From CAWCUZ01 sp963798795 (GTDB lineage: Bacteria; Acidobacteriota; Vicinamibacteria; Vicinamibacterales; SCN-69-37), in the NCBI GenBank assembly GCA_963798795.1, contig CAWCUZ010000001.1, forward strand, positions 558,001-622,000: a DNA stretch of 64,000 nucleotides. The letters are read 5' to 3'. Positions 1 to 8,647 of this stretch are shown in pieces (positions within the stretch are counted from its first letter, which is position 1; every line of letters begins with the position of its first letter). Under the pieces are notes generated by a model, which did not search any database, was not told the DNA's origin, and was given only the letters and a program-made list of their open reading frames with translations. Made by a program: the position numbers and the translations under genes.

Positions 1-59
1 GTGAACGCGAGGTTCGGATCGGACGGGTCGAGCGCCTGCGTGAGCATCAGGACGCGCAC
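1..59 (-). CDS. Glycosyltransferase, N-terminal fragment (runs off the window)
   Basis: Only the first 19 codons are inside the window, from a GTG at 59. The residues VRVLMLTQALDPSDPNLAF have the form of a GT-B glycosyltransferase N-terminus (short hydrophobic beta strand followed by a loop). The start lies 5 bases after the stop of the glycosyltransferase at 65-1205, so the two would be co-transcribed. The product is inferred from this short stretch and from the surrounding polysaccharide genes; donor and acceptor cannot be stated. Confidence 0.5.
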   Translation of the reverse strand, partial: MRVLMLTQALDPSDPNLAF

Positions 60-64
60 GGGGG

Positions 65-1205
65 TCACCGCCCCGCCCGATGATCGCCGGCCGCCGATTC
101 GATCAGGTCGGCGATTGCGTTCATCGCGGTCGTCCAGTCCGCGCGGCTCGCCGACCTGCGCGCTCCGGCCGACAGGCGGGCCTGCGTCTCGCCCTCGAAC
201 GCCCGTGCCAGGGCCGAGGCCAGCGCTCGCGCGTCGGGATGCGCCGCAAGGAAGCCATTGACGTCGTGCTCGATCACTTCCGGGTTGCCGCCACGGTCGC
301 TGGCGATGACGGGCGTTCCGGCGCGAAATGCCTCGAGGATCGTGTGCGAGAGCCCCTGGTACGCCGAGTACACCACCAGGTAGTCGGCCGCGGCGAGGTA
401 TTGGTCGACGGCGTCGCGTGTCGCCGCTCCGACAAAGACGGCCTTGATCTGCCCGAACGCCGCACGCGACTCCAGCGCCCTCCGGGCGGGGCCGTCGCCG
501 ACGACGACCAGTTGGATGTCCGGCCGGCCGGCCAGTGCGTCGATGACCCGGTCGACGCCCTTCCAGGCGGTCAGACGGGCCACGGCCACGAGATAGCGTC
601 CGGCCGGGTCCCACCCGAGCGCGCGCCGGGCCTCCACCCGGTCCATCTCTCCGCTCACCGGCGCGACGGCACTGCGCACGACGGAGACGCGCCAAGGCTC
701 GACTCCCCAGCCGACGACGAGATTCCGCACGTACTCGCTGGGCACGACGACGCGATCGGCGGCGCGGGTCTCACGCGCGCGGGCGCCCTTCAGGGTACTC
801 GACGAACCATCGGTGACGGCACCGTTGAAACCGGTCGATGTCCTCGGTGGGCGGCACCAGGCCGCGGTTGATCGCGCGCTCCCACGCGCGATCACCAGGG
901 ACGCGCAGCACGACGGGGCGCGCCACGGCAGGCCGACGCGGCAGGCCGAGTGAGGCCGCATAGATGACGTCCGCCCAGCCTGCGTCCTGGCGGTACGCCC
1001 GCGCGTACCGCCACGCGCGCAGGGCCAGCGGCGCGCGCAGCGCCACGCGCGTGACGCCGTCGGCCCGGTGCGTGTCGCCGGAGCTGTAGGCCAGCACGCG
1101 GACGTCGTGATGACGCGCGCGAAGCCACGGCACGACGTCCGCCACGTGCGTGGCCGGCCCACCCGCATCGGGGGGCCATCCTCCGGACGCCACGAAGACG
1201 CGCAC
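65..1205 (-). CDS. GT4-type glycosyltransferase, split by a one-base frameshift
   Basis: Retaining GT-B glycosyltransferase, probably transferring a sugar from a nucleotide donor during surface polysaccharide assembly in the cytosol. The N-terminal domain reads from a GTG at 1205 (VRVFVASGGWPPDAGG) through RHRWFVEY. The C-terminal domain is in another frame, from LKGARARETRAADRVVVPSEYV to the stop at 65. Removing one base from the GGG at 793-795 (coding strand TACCCTG to TACCTG) joins them as HRWFVEYLKGARARETRAADR, which fits the family. The C-terminal half has the usual nucleotide-sugar site (EAFRAGTPVIASDRGGNPEVI). Divergent from the sugar transferase at 1381. The shift could be a sequencing error or a real lesion. 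Confidence 0.75.
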
Positions 1206-1380
1206 GCCCGGCGATGGTGACACACGTCCCGCAGAGCGGCAACCGCGGCGCGTCGACGCGACCGCCCGCCTGCCGGACGTGTGCGGCGTTTGCGGCCTCC
1301 CGGGACGGCCTGCTATTTTGTTTCGCTGAAGCCAGTCCGGGTCGTCTGCCATTGGACGTCCGACGGCGTGAGTCATTCGA

Positions 1381-2010
1381 GTGCGCACAGAGAACCTGAA
1401 CTCGATCCCGCTGCCGTCGCAGACCGCGGTGCGCGCGGGATGGTACGTGACGGTCGGCAAGCGCGCGCTGGATGTCCTCCTGGCGGCCGTGGTGCTGGTC
1501 GTGGCGGCGCCCTTGTGGGTCCTTGCGGCCCTGCTCATCAAGCGGGCCTCCAGTGGGCCCGTCCTCTTCACGCAGGTCCGGGCCGGGCGCCATGGCGTGC
1601 CGTTCAAGATGTACAAGTTCCGAACCATGCACCAGCACCTCTCGGGTGATGCGCTCACACCCCGCTCCCACGACGATCCACGCATCACGCCGATCGGGCG
1701 CTGGCTGCGGCGCTTCAGCCTCGATGAGCTGCCGCAGTTCCTCAACGTCCTCCTCGGCCACATGAGCGTCGTCGGCCCCCGGCCCGAGATGCAGTTCATC
1801 GTCGATCAGTACAGTCCGCGTGAGCGCCAGCGTCTGACCGTCAAGCCCGGCATCACGGGGCTGTGGCAGATCTCCATCGCCCGGCAGATGGCCATCCACG
1901 AGAACCTCGAGTACGACCTGTACTACATCGCCAACCAGTCGCTCTTTCTCGACCTGGTCATCATCGTGGTCACGGTCTTCGCGATGGTCGAGGGTACGGG
2001 CGCCTACTGA
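1381..2010 (+). CDS. Undecaprenyl-phosphate sugar transferase (bacterial sugar transferase family)
   Basis: 209 residues from GTG. It transfers a sugar-1-phosphate from a nucleotide sugar to undecaprenyl phosphate, the first membrane step of exopolysaccharide or O-antigen repeat-unit synthesis. Visible are an N-terminal membrane helix (about residues 30-52, LLAAVVLVVAAPLWVLAALL), the family motifs KFRTM, DELPQFLNVLLGHMSVVGPRPE and PGITGLWQI, and a hydrophobic C-terminus. It is a short, WcaJ/EpsE-like catalytic form without the extra N-terminal membrane domain. Two glycosyltransferases follow immediately on the same strand, so it probably initiates the chain they extend. The sugar specificity cannot be read from sequence. 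Confidence 0.9.
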   Translation: MRTENLNSIPLPSQTAVRAGWYVTVGKRALDVLLAAVVLVVAAPLWVLAALLIKRASSGPVLFTQVRAGRHGVPFKMYKFRTMHQHLSGDALTPRSHDDPRITPIGRWLRRFSLDELPQFLNVLLGHMSVVGPRPEMQFIVDQYSPRERQRLTVKPGITGLWQISIARQMAIHENLEYDLYYIANQSLFLDLVIIVVTVFAMVEGTGAY

Positions 2011-2030
2011 ACTCGCGTATAACCGCCCCG

Positions 2031-3164
2031 ATGCGTGTGCTTCACGTGATGGAAGCGATGATTGGCGGCACGCGGCGCCATCTCGTGGATCTGGCGCGCG
2101 GCGAGCAGCGCGCCGGTCTGGACGTCCACGTGGCGGGGGCCACCCTGCGGACGCCCGACGTGACGCGCGACCTCGACCTGCTGGCGACTGAGGGGATCGG
2201 CGTGACGCGGATCCAGATGCAGCGCTCGGTCGCGCCGGCCAGCGATCGGCGTCACGTGCACGAGCTTCGCGCCCTCCTGCGTCACCTGCGGCCGGACATC
2301 GTGCACACGCACTCGAGCAAGGCCGGCGCCCTGGGACGGTGGGCCTCGTGGCGGGAGGGCCTGGGCGCCCGGGTGCACACGCCGCACGTGTTCTCGTTCC
2401 TGTTCGTGGGCATGTTCGGAACAGGGCCACGCGCCGGCTATCGGTTGATCGAGCGGTGGCTCGCGGAGCGCACGGCGCGCGTGATTGCCGTCGGCGAGGA
2501 CGAGGCGGCCACCATCCGCGCGTCGGGCGTCGTCCCCCAGGCGAGACTTCGCGTCGTGACGAACGGCCTCGATCCTCGGCCCTTCCAGACCGCGCCGGCC
2601 GCCGACCGCGCGCGGCTCGGCTTCTCACCCGATGTCCCCCTGCTGCTCTGCGCCGGCCAGTTCAACCACGCCAAGGGCCAGGACCTGCTGATTGACGCCA
2701 TCGCGCAGACCGGCCTGGAACACGTGCAGCTCGCGCTGGCCGGCGAAGGCGAGCTGCAGACCGCGCTGGAGGCACGCGTCGCCGCCCTCGGCCTCGGCCG
2801 ACGGGTCCGCTTCCTGGGTGTCCGCGACGATATGCCCGCCCTGCTCGCGGCCGCCGACCTGTACGTGCTGCCGTCCCGCTGGGAGGGCATGCCGTACGTG
2901 GTGCTCGAGGCGATGGCCACCGGCCGGCCCGTCGTGGCCACGCCGGTGGACGGCGCGCGCGAGCTGCTGCGGGATGGACGCTGCGGACGGCTCACGGCGG
3001 CCATCGCACCGGGCGCGCTGGCCGACGCGTTGCGCGAGCTGCTGGATCGGCCTCGAGCCGAGCGCGACGCCATGGGTCGCGCGGGCGCGGTCCGCGTCGT
3101 ACGCGACTACCCCGTCGAGCGAATGGTGGCGCGCACGATCGACGTGTACCGGGAACTGGCGTGA
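2031..3164 (+). CDS. GT4-family glycosyltransferase
   Basis: 377 residues from ATG 2031; the frame is open further upstream but the family N-terminus (MRVLHVMEAMIGGTRRHL) fixes the start. GT-B fold: an N-terminal acceptor domain with the G-G-T-R-R-H loop, and a C-terminal donor domain with LLCAGQFNHAKGQDLLI and the E-x7-E region SRWEGMPYVVLEAMATGRPVV. It probably adds one sugar to a lipid-linked oligosaccharide at the inner membrane. It starts 20 bases after the sugar transferase and its stop overlaps the GTG of the next glycosyltransferase, so the three form one operon. Linkage and sugar are unknown. Confidence 0.9.
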   Translation: MRVLHVMEAMIGGTRRHLVDLARGEQRAGLDVHVAGATLRTPDVTRDLDLLATEGIGVTRIQMQRSVAPASDRRHVHELRALLRHLRPDIVHTHSSKAGALGRWASWREGLGARVHTPHVFSFLFVGMFGTGPRAGYRLIERWLAERTARVIAVGEDEAATIRASGVVPQARLRVVTNGLDPRPFQTAPAADRARLGFSPDVPLLLCAGQFNHAKGQDLLIDAIAQTGLEHVQLALAGEGELQTALEARVAALGLGRRVRFLGVRDDMPALLAAADLYVLPSRWEGMPYVVLEAMATGRPVVATPVDGARELLRDGRCGRLTAAIAPGALADALRELLDRPRAERDAMGRAGAVRVVRDYPVERMVARTIDVYRELA

Positions 3165-4318
3165 GGATTCTGCACGTGATCACCACCCTCGACGTCGGCG
3201 GCGCCGAGATGCACCTGCTTGCCCAGGTCCGGGGACAGCGCGCGCGCGGCCACGAACCGCGCGTGGCCTATCTGAAAGGGCACGGCACGCTCGCCGCGGA
3301 ATGTGTCGCGGCGGGGGCGACCGACGCCAGGCGCCTGCCCCTTGATCCGATGTTCCCGCTTCGCGTGGCCCGGCTCGCGCGCGGCGCCGATGTCGTGCAC
3401 ACGCATCTGCTCAAGGCCGACATGGCCGTCGCGGCCTGCACCGTGTCGGCCCGGGCGCGCGCACGCCTGGTGGCGAGCAAGCACAACGACGAGCAGGTCC
3501 TGCGTCATCCCGTGGTCGGCCGCGTCCACGGCTGGCTGGCCAACCGGGCCGCGCGGACCATCGTGCTGTCGGACCATGTCGGGCGATTCATCTCGAAGGA
3601 CGGGCACGTGCGGCGGGACAAGCTCGTGCGGATCTACTACGGGCTCGATCCGACGGCCTTCGAGGACGCGCGCGCGGCCGGTCCAGCGGCCCGCGACACC
3701 CTCCGCGCCCGGTTCGGGTTCGGGCCCGACGATGTCGTCTTCGCCTGCGTGGCGCGGTTCGCGCCCCAGAAGGCCCATGGCGTCCTGCTCGAGGCCCTGG
3801 CGCGCGCCCGCGCGCACGAGCCGCGTCTCGCGCTCCTGCTGGTTGGCGATGACCAGTTCGGCGACGGCCGTCGGCGCGCCGAGGCGCTCGCCGCGCGGCT
3901 GGCGTTGGGCGGGCGCTGCGTCTTCGCGGGCATTCGCCGCGACGTGCCGGCGCTGCTGGCCGCCAGCGACGGGTTCGTCATGTCCTCGCGGTGGGAGGGC
4001 CTGGGGCTGGCGTTTCTCGAGGCCATGGCGGCCCGGCTGCCGGTGGTCGCCACCCGCGTCTCTGGCGTTCCGGAAGTCGTCCTGGATGGCGAGACCGGGC
4101 TCCTCGTGCCGTCGGGCGATCCGGAGTCGCTCGCGCTGGCGCTGACCCGTCTGGCGCGGGACCCGGCCCTGCGGGCGCGCCTGGGCGCGGCGGGCGCCCA
4201 CCGCGTGCGCACGCACTTCGGCCTGGAACGAATGATCGACGACACGCTGGCGGTGTACCGATCTCTGCGCGGATTATCGCGGCCCGAGGGGCCTCCGGGA
4301 GCAGCCCGGCCCTCCTGA
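3161..4318 (+). CDS. GT4-family glycosyltransferase
   Basis: 385 residues from a GTG at 3161 that overlaps the previous stop by 4 bases (GTGA), which suggests translational coupling. The N-terminus (VRILHVITTLDVGGAEMHL) with the GGAE loop and the C-terminal SRWEGLGLAFLEAMAARLPVVATRVSGVPE region place it in the GT4/GT1-type group that includes WecG/PelF-like polysaccharide enzymes. It probably acts after the sugar transferase at 1381 and the enzyme at 2031 on the same lipid-linked intermediate. About 120 bases without a clear gene separate it from the outer-membrane protein at 4441. Confidence 0.9.
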   Translation: MRILHVITTLDVGGAEMHLLAQVRGQRARGHEPRVAYLKGHGTLAAECVAAGATDARRLPLDPMFPLRVARLARGADVVHTHLLKADMAVAACTVSARARARLVASKHNDEQVLRHPVVGRVHGWLANRAARTIVLSDHVGRFISKDGHVRRDKLVRIYYGLDPTAFEDARAAGPAARDTLRARFGFGPDDVVFACVARFAPQKAHGVLLEALARARAHEPRLALLLVGDDQFGDGRRRAEALAARLALGGRCVFAGIRRDVPALLAASDGFVMSSRWEGLGLAFLEAMAARLPVVATRVSGVPEVVLDGETGLLVPSGDPESLALALTRLARDPALRARLGAAGAHRVRTHFGLERMIDDTLAVYRSLRGLSRPEGPPGAARPS

Positions 4319-4440
4319 CAGCGTCCTGTCGGGAGCCGCGATGTCCGCGCCCGCGGCCTGTTTCCGTTCACTCATCAGCCGCCTGCCCACTCCGGGGTCG
4401 GCGCGGCGAATCGTCAGATTTCACCAGTGGAGGTGTGCGC

Positions 4441-5022
4441 ATGCGTTTGCCCCTGAGAGTCTTCGTGGCAATGCTGTTGGTGGCCGCCCTCGCGGCGCCG
4501 AGCGTGGCGTCGGCCCAGGGTTGGGGCGCCAGGTTCGGGATCAACGTCGCCAACGTCCATGGCTTCGAGGCCGATTCCCGGACGGGCCTCGTGGCCGGCG
4601 TCTTCGGGCCGGCCATGACGATCTCGACTCTCGAGTGGCAGACCGACGTCCTGTTCAGCCAGGAGGGTGCCAAGGATCCCGACAGCGACGTGAAGCTCCG
4701 GCTGAACTACATTCGCGTCCCGATTCGCGCCGGATTCACCGTCTCCGGAGCGTCCGCGACCCGGGTGCGCGTGCTGGTCGGCCCCTCGCTCGCGTTTCTC
4801 CTCAAGTCCGAGCTGTCGGACGGGTCGTCGACCGAGAGCGTGACGGACGACTACAAGCGCTACGACATCGGCCTTGCCGCCGGCGTGCAGGTCGCGGTCA
4901 ACCGTCTCGTCGTCGATGTCGGCTACACCTGGGGACTCGTCAACATCTGGAAGGCCAATGACAGCGAGGACGGCAAGAACCGCGCGCTCACCGCGACCGT
5001 GGGCTTCCGGTTCGGTCAGTAG
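4441..5022 (+). CDS. Outer-membrane beta-barrel protein (PorT-like)
   Basis: 193 residues from ATG 4441, with a Shine-Dalgarno GGAGGTG about 7 bases upstream. A signal peptide is visible (LRVFVAMLLVAALAAPSVASAQG, cut after AQ). The mature part has alternating aromatic/hydrophobic strands and loops (WQTDVLFSQEG, LNYIRVPIRAGF, YDIGLAAGVQVAV, LTATVGFRFGQ) ending in F-x-F-G-Q, which fits a small eight-strand barrel of the porin-like PorT/OmpW kind. Function beyond a surface or structural role is unknown. The 3' end almost touches the convergent sigma-factor gene (stop to stop, 1 base apart). Confidence 0.8.
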   Translation: MRLPLRVFVAMLLVAALAAPSVASAQGWGARFGINVANVHGFEADSRTGLVAGVFGPAMTISTLEWQTDVLFSQEGAKDPDSDVKLRLNYIRVPIRAGFTVSGASATRVRVLVGPSLAFLLKSELSDGSSTESVTDDYKRYDIGLAAGVQVAVNRLVVDVGYTWGLVNIWKANDSEDGKNRALTATVGFRFGQ

Positions 5023-5023
5023 G

Positions 5024-5602
5024 TCAATCGCGGGGCGGGCTCAACTGCGCGTGCAGCCACGTGCGCGCCTTGAGCCAGTCGCGCCGCAGCGTCCGGTCGG
5101 AGACGCCGAGCACCTGCGCGACCTCCTCGTCGGTCATGCCGCCGAAGAACCGGCACTCGACGAGGCGCGCGAGCCGTTCGTCCTCGTGCGCCAGGCGGCC
5201 GAGCGCCTGATCGACGGCGAGGACGAGATCGGCCTGCGCGTCCACCGCAAGGTGGCGTTCGTCGAGCTCGACCGCCCGCCACGCTCCGCCGCGCTTCTGC
5301 GCCGCACGTTCGCGCGCGGCGTCGACGAGTACGGTGCGCATGACGCGGGCCGCGTAGGCGTAGAAGTGGACGCGGTCTTCGAAGCGAGCCGAGCGCTGGT
5401 CGACCAGCCGCAGGTACGCCTCATGGATGAGCACTGTCGTCGTCAGGGTGCGCCCCGCGGGTTGGCCCGCCAGTTGATGACGCGCGAGCCGGCGCAGCGC
5501 CTGATAGACGAGCGGAAAGATCTCATCGATGGCGCCGCGATCCCCGCTGGCGGAGCGCTGCAGGATTTCGGTGATCTGTCCAGGGGACGGGGAATCTGGC
5601 AC
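5024..5602 (-). CDS. ECF-type sigma factor (acidobacterial Sig70_X6/TIGR02999-like)
   Basis: 192 residues. Region 2 is visible as TTVLIHEAYLRLVDQ...FYAYAARVMRTVLVDAARERAAQKRGG, and region 4 as a helix-turn-helix near the end (MTDEEVAQVLGVSDRTLRRDWLKARTWL). The combination of 'ATVLVHEAYLRL' and 'RAVMRRILVDHAR'-type motifs is characteristic of a lineage-specific ECF group common in Acidobacteria and Planctomycetes. It is divergent from the kinase-TPR gene at 5677 with only 74 bases between, so the two may share a control region. No anti-sigma factor is adjacent; the kinase may take that regulatory role (inference). Confidence 0.85.
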   Translation of the reverse strand: MPDSPSPGQITEILQRSASGDRGAIDEIFPLVYQALRRLARHQLAGQPAGRTLTTTVLIHEAYLRLVDQRSARFEDRVHFYAYAARVMRTVLVDAARERAAQKRGGAWRAVELDERHLAVDAQADLVLAVDQALGRLAHEDERLARLVECRFFGGMTDEEVAQVLGVSDRTLRRDWLKARTWLHAQLSPPRD

Positions 5603-5676
5603 GAACCTCCGGGCGCCTTCGTCCGCCCCGGTATGATAAACGCTCCCGCGACACCACGGTGACCTCCGGAGGCTCC

Positions 5677-8571
5677 ATGACCGACTTTTCGTTGTCCGAC
5701 TGGGACGACGTCAGCGACCTCATCGAGCAGGCGCTCGAGCGGCCGCGCGCCGACCGGGATGCGTGGCTGCGCGAGTCGTGCGCCGCCGACTCGGCGCGGC
5801 TCGATCGCGCGCGACGCGTGCTGGCCGCCGTCGATCGCGCCGGCGGATTTCTCGACATGCCCGCCGCCGATCTGGCCGCCGATCTGGCCGCGGTCGCGGC
5901 TGACGCCGACCGCGCCGACGCCGGTGGCGCGGGCCCCGGCGCACTCGACACGCTCGGGCCGTACCGGCTGCTCCGCCGCATCGGCCACGGCGGCATGGGT
6001 GACGTGTTCCTCGCCGAACGCGCCGACGACGAGTTCCGGCGCGAGGTTGCGATCAAGCTGGTGCGTCCCGGGCTCGGCGACGACCTGGTGGCGCGGTTCA
6101 GGCACGAGCGGCAGGTGCTCGCCTCGCTGGACCATCCGAACATTGCGCAGCTCTACGACGGCGGCGTCGCGCCCGACGGCCGGCCGTATCTCGTCATGGA
6201 GTACGTGGACGGCGAGCCGCTCGGCGTGTCCGCGGACGGCGCGCGCCTGACCGTCGACGATCGGCTGCGGCTGTTTCTGCAGATCTGCGACGCGGTCGAC
6301 AGCGCGCATCGCCATCTCGTGGTGCACCGCGATCTGAAGCCGACGAATGTGCTGGTTTCCCGCGACGGCACGGCCAAGCTGCTCGACTTCGGCGTGGCGA
6401 AACTGCTGGAGCCGGAGGGCTCGTCCGACGCGCCCGTGACGCGGATAGGCACACGCGCGATGACGCCCGAGTACGCGAGCCCCGAGCAGTTCCTCGGCGA
6501 GCCCACATCGACGGTGTCCGATGTGTACGCGCTCGGCGTCCTGTTGTACGAACTGCTCACGGGCGTGCGGCCGCGTGAGCTCGACGGGCGCCCGCTCGCC
6601 GCGCTCGAACGCGACGTCCTCGAACGCGAACCCGACCCACCGTCCACCGCCTGCCGCCGCCCCTCGGCTGCCCGCCCACCGCGAGCGCGCGCCGAGGCGC
6701 GACGCACGACGGTGGACGGCCTCGTTCGGCAGCTCCGCGGCGACCTCGACACGATCGTGCTGACGGCCATGCGCCGGGAACCGGCGCGCCGCTACGCGTC
6801 CGTCGCTGCCTTGCAGGACGACATCGCACGCTATCGCACCGGTCGCCCGGTCATGGCGCGCCCGGCCACGGTCGCCTACCGGGCGTCCAAGTTCGTCCGT
6901 CGACACCGTGCGGTCGTGGCCGCCGCGGTCCTTGTGGCCGTCGCGGTCGTGGTGGGTACCGCGACCACGCTGGTGCAGGCGCGGACGGCCGCGCGGGAAG
7001 GGCGCCGCGCCGAGCAGATTCGCGATTTTCTCGTGAGCGTGTTTCAACTGTCAGGGCCGAACGCATCGCGGGGCGAAACGGTCACCGCGCGCGAGTTGCT
7101 CGACCAGGGCAGCGCACGCATCGATCAGGAGCTGGCCGGCGACCCGGCGCTGCGCGGCGAGATGCTGCAGGTGCTCGGCGATCTGTACCGCGAGCTCGGG
7201 CTGTACGTGGAGGCGCGCCGGCATCTCGAAGAAGCAGTGTCACTGCGCCGGCCGGCCAGTGACCCGCTGGATCTCGTCGACAGCCTCTCGAGCCTCGCGT
7301 CCGTCCTGAAGGAACTCGACGACCTCGACGGCGCCGAAGCGCGGCTGACGGAAGCCCACGATCTGGCGGTCGCCGTGGAGGGCCGGAGAGGCCCGACGAC
7401 TGTGGCCGTCGTCTCTGACCTGAGCGCCGTCTATCGCGCGAAGGGCGAGTACGACACCGCCGAGCGGCTGCAGCGCGACGCCATTGCCGCACGACGGGCC
7501 GCCGGCGATTCCGGCCCCCTAGCCGACTCGCTCAACGCGCTGTCGGTGCTGCTCAGCGAGAACGGCCACGCGCCGGAAGCCGCGGACGTGGCGACCGAAG
7601 CGCTGACCCTGATGCGGCAGGCGTACGGGACGGACCACACCAGGGTCGCGCTGGCTGAGTGCAACCTCGCGACCGCGCTCCAGCGCGCCGGACGCCTGGA
7701 CGACGCGATCGCGGCGTTCGGCGTCTGCATCGCGGACCGGCGGCGGCTCCTGGGCGATCGCCATCCCGACCTGGCCGTCTCGCTGAACACGGTGGGCCTG
7801 CTGTACTCGAGCCGCAACGAGGACGACGAGGCCGAGCGGCGCTTCATCGAAGCGCTGTCGATCCAGCGCGCGGCCTTCGGAGAACACCACACCGCCGTCG
7901 CCGGCACCCTCAACAATCTGGCCATCCTCGAGTTCCAGCGTCAGCACTATGCGGACGCCGCGGAGCGATTCCGTCAGCTGACCGACGTCTGGACGGCGCT
8001 CGTCGGACCGGACCATCCGAACACGCTGGCGACGCGCAACAACCTGGGCATGTCGCTGCGATCCGCGGGCGATCTCGCCGGCGCCGCGGCGGTGCTGACG
8101 GGCGTGCTCGAGGCGCGCGACCGCGTGCTCGGCCCCGATCATCCGGAAGCCGCGATGTCGCGCGTCAATCTCGCGACCGTGCTCGAGCGCCAGGGCCGGT
8201 TCACCGAGGCCCGCGCGCGGGTCCGCGAGGCGATCCCTCGTCTGGAACGCGCGTACCCGGACGGGCATCAGAACCTGGCTATCGCGTACGTGGCGCTCGG
8301 TCGCGAGGCCCTCGCTCTCGACGACGGCACCGACGCGTTGGCGGCGTTCGACAAGGCGATGGCGATGCGCGCACGAATCTTCGGCCCCGAGCATCTGCAG
8401 ACGGCGGAAGCGCGAATCGGCCGCGGCGAGGCGCTGGCCGCGGTCGGCCGGATCGCGGAGGGCCGCGCCGAAATCGAAACGGCGCTCGCCCATCTCGAGG
8501 CCGCCGGCCATCACGACAGCCTCACCGCTCAGCACGGCCGCGACGCGCTGAGTCAGATGGCCCGCGACTGA
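5677..8571 (+). CDS. Membrane Ser/Thr protein kinase with TPR repeats
   Basis: 964 residues; ATG 5677 is chosen over the ATG/ACG region at 5659 because GGAGG lies at the right distance. A leader of about 90 residues precedes a Hanks kinase: IGHGGMGDVF P-loop, VAIKLVRP lysine near residue 127, HRDLKPTNVL catalytic loop, LLDFGVAKL, and activation segment TPEYASPEQF. A single membrane helix (VVAAAVLVAVAVVVGTATTLV) follows, then about nine TPR/kinesin-light-chain-like repeats (for example GTLNNLAILEFQRQHYADAAERF) predicted to bind partners outside the kinase side of the membrane. It is divergent from an ECF sigma factor, a pairing often seen in Acidobacteria; phosphorylation of sigma-pathway components is plausible but not shown. 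Confidence 0.9.
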   Translation: MTDFSLSDWDDVSDLIEQALERPRADRDAWLRESCAADSARLDRARRVLAAVDRAGGFLDMPAADLAADLAAVAADADRADAGGAGPGALDTLGPYRLLRRIGHGGMGDVFLAERADDEFRREVAIKLVRPGLGDDLVARFRHERQVLASLDHPNIAQLYDGGVAPDGRPYLVMEYVDGEPLGVSADGARLTVDDRLRLFLQICDAVDSAHRHLVVHRDLKPTNVLVSRDGTAKLLDFGVAKLLEPEGSSDAPVTRIGTRAMTPEYASPEQFLGEPTSTVSDVYALGVLLYELLTGVRPRELDGRPLAALERDVLEREPDPPSTACRRPSAARPPRARAEARRTTVDGLVRQLRGDLDTIVLTAMRREPARRYASVAALQDDIARYRTGRPVMARPATVAYRASKFVRRHRAVVAAAVLVAVAVVVGTATTLVQARTAAREGRRAEQIRDFLVSVFQLSGPNASRGETVTARELLDQGSARIDQELAGDPALRGEMLQVLGDLYRELGLYVEARRHLEEAVSLRRPASDPLDLVDSLSSLASVLKELDDLDGAEARLTEAHDLAVAVEGRRGPTTVAVVSDLSAVYRAKGEYDTAERLQRDAIAARRAAGDSGPLADSLNALSVLLSENGHAPEAADVATEALTLMRQAYGTDHTRVALAECNLATALQRAGRLDDAIAAFGVCIADRRRLLGDRHPDLAVSLNTVGLLYSSRNEDDEAERRFIEALSIQRAAFGEHHTAVAGTLNNLAILEFQRQHYADAAERFRQLTDVWTALVGPDHPNTLATRNNLGMSLRSAGDLAGAAAVLTGVLEARDRVLGPDHPEAAMSRVNLATVLERQGRFTEARARVREAIPRLERAYPDGHQNLAIAYVALGREALALDDGTDALAAFDKAMAMRARIFGPEHLQTAEARIGRGEALAAVGRIAEGRAEIETALAHLEAAGHHDSLTAQHGRDALSQMARD

Positions 8572-8647
8572 GCCGTCATGTCGGCGGCTCGTCGCGGACA
8601 TCGCGGGGCGCTTGATCGACGGGGCCGAGGCCGCTAGTCTCCGCTCA

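Noticed and set aside
892..2628. Long open frame on the minus strand opposite the sugar transferase and glycosyltransferase genes
   Set aside because: Arg/Pro/Gly-rich translation without motifs; the plus strand encodes clear enzymes. A GC-driven shadow.
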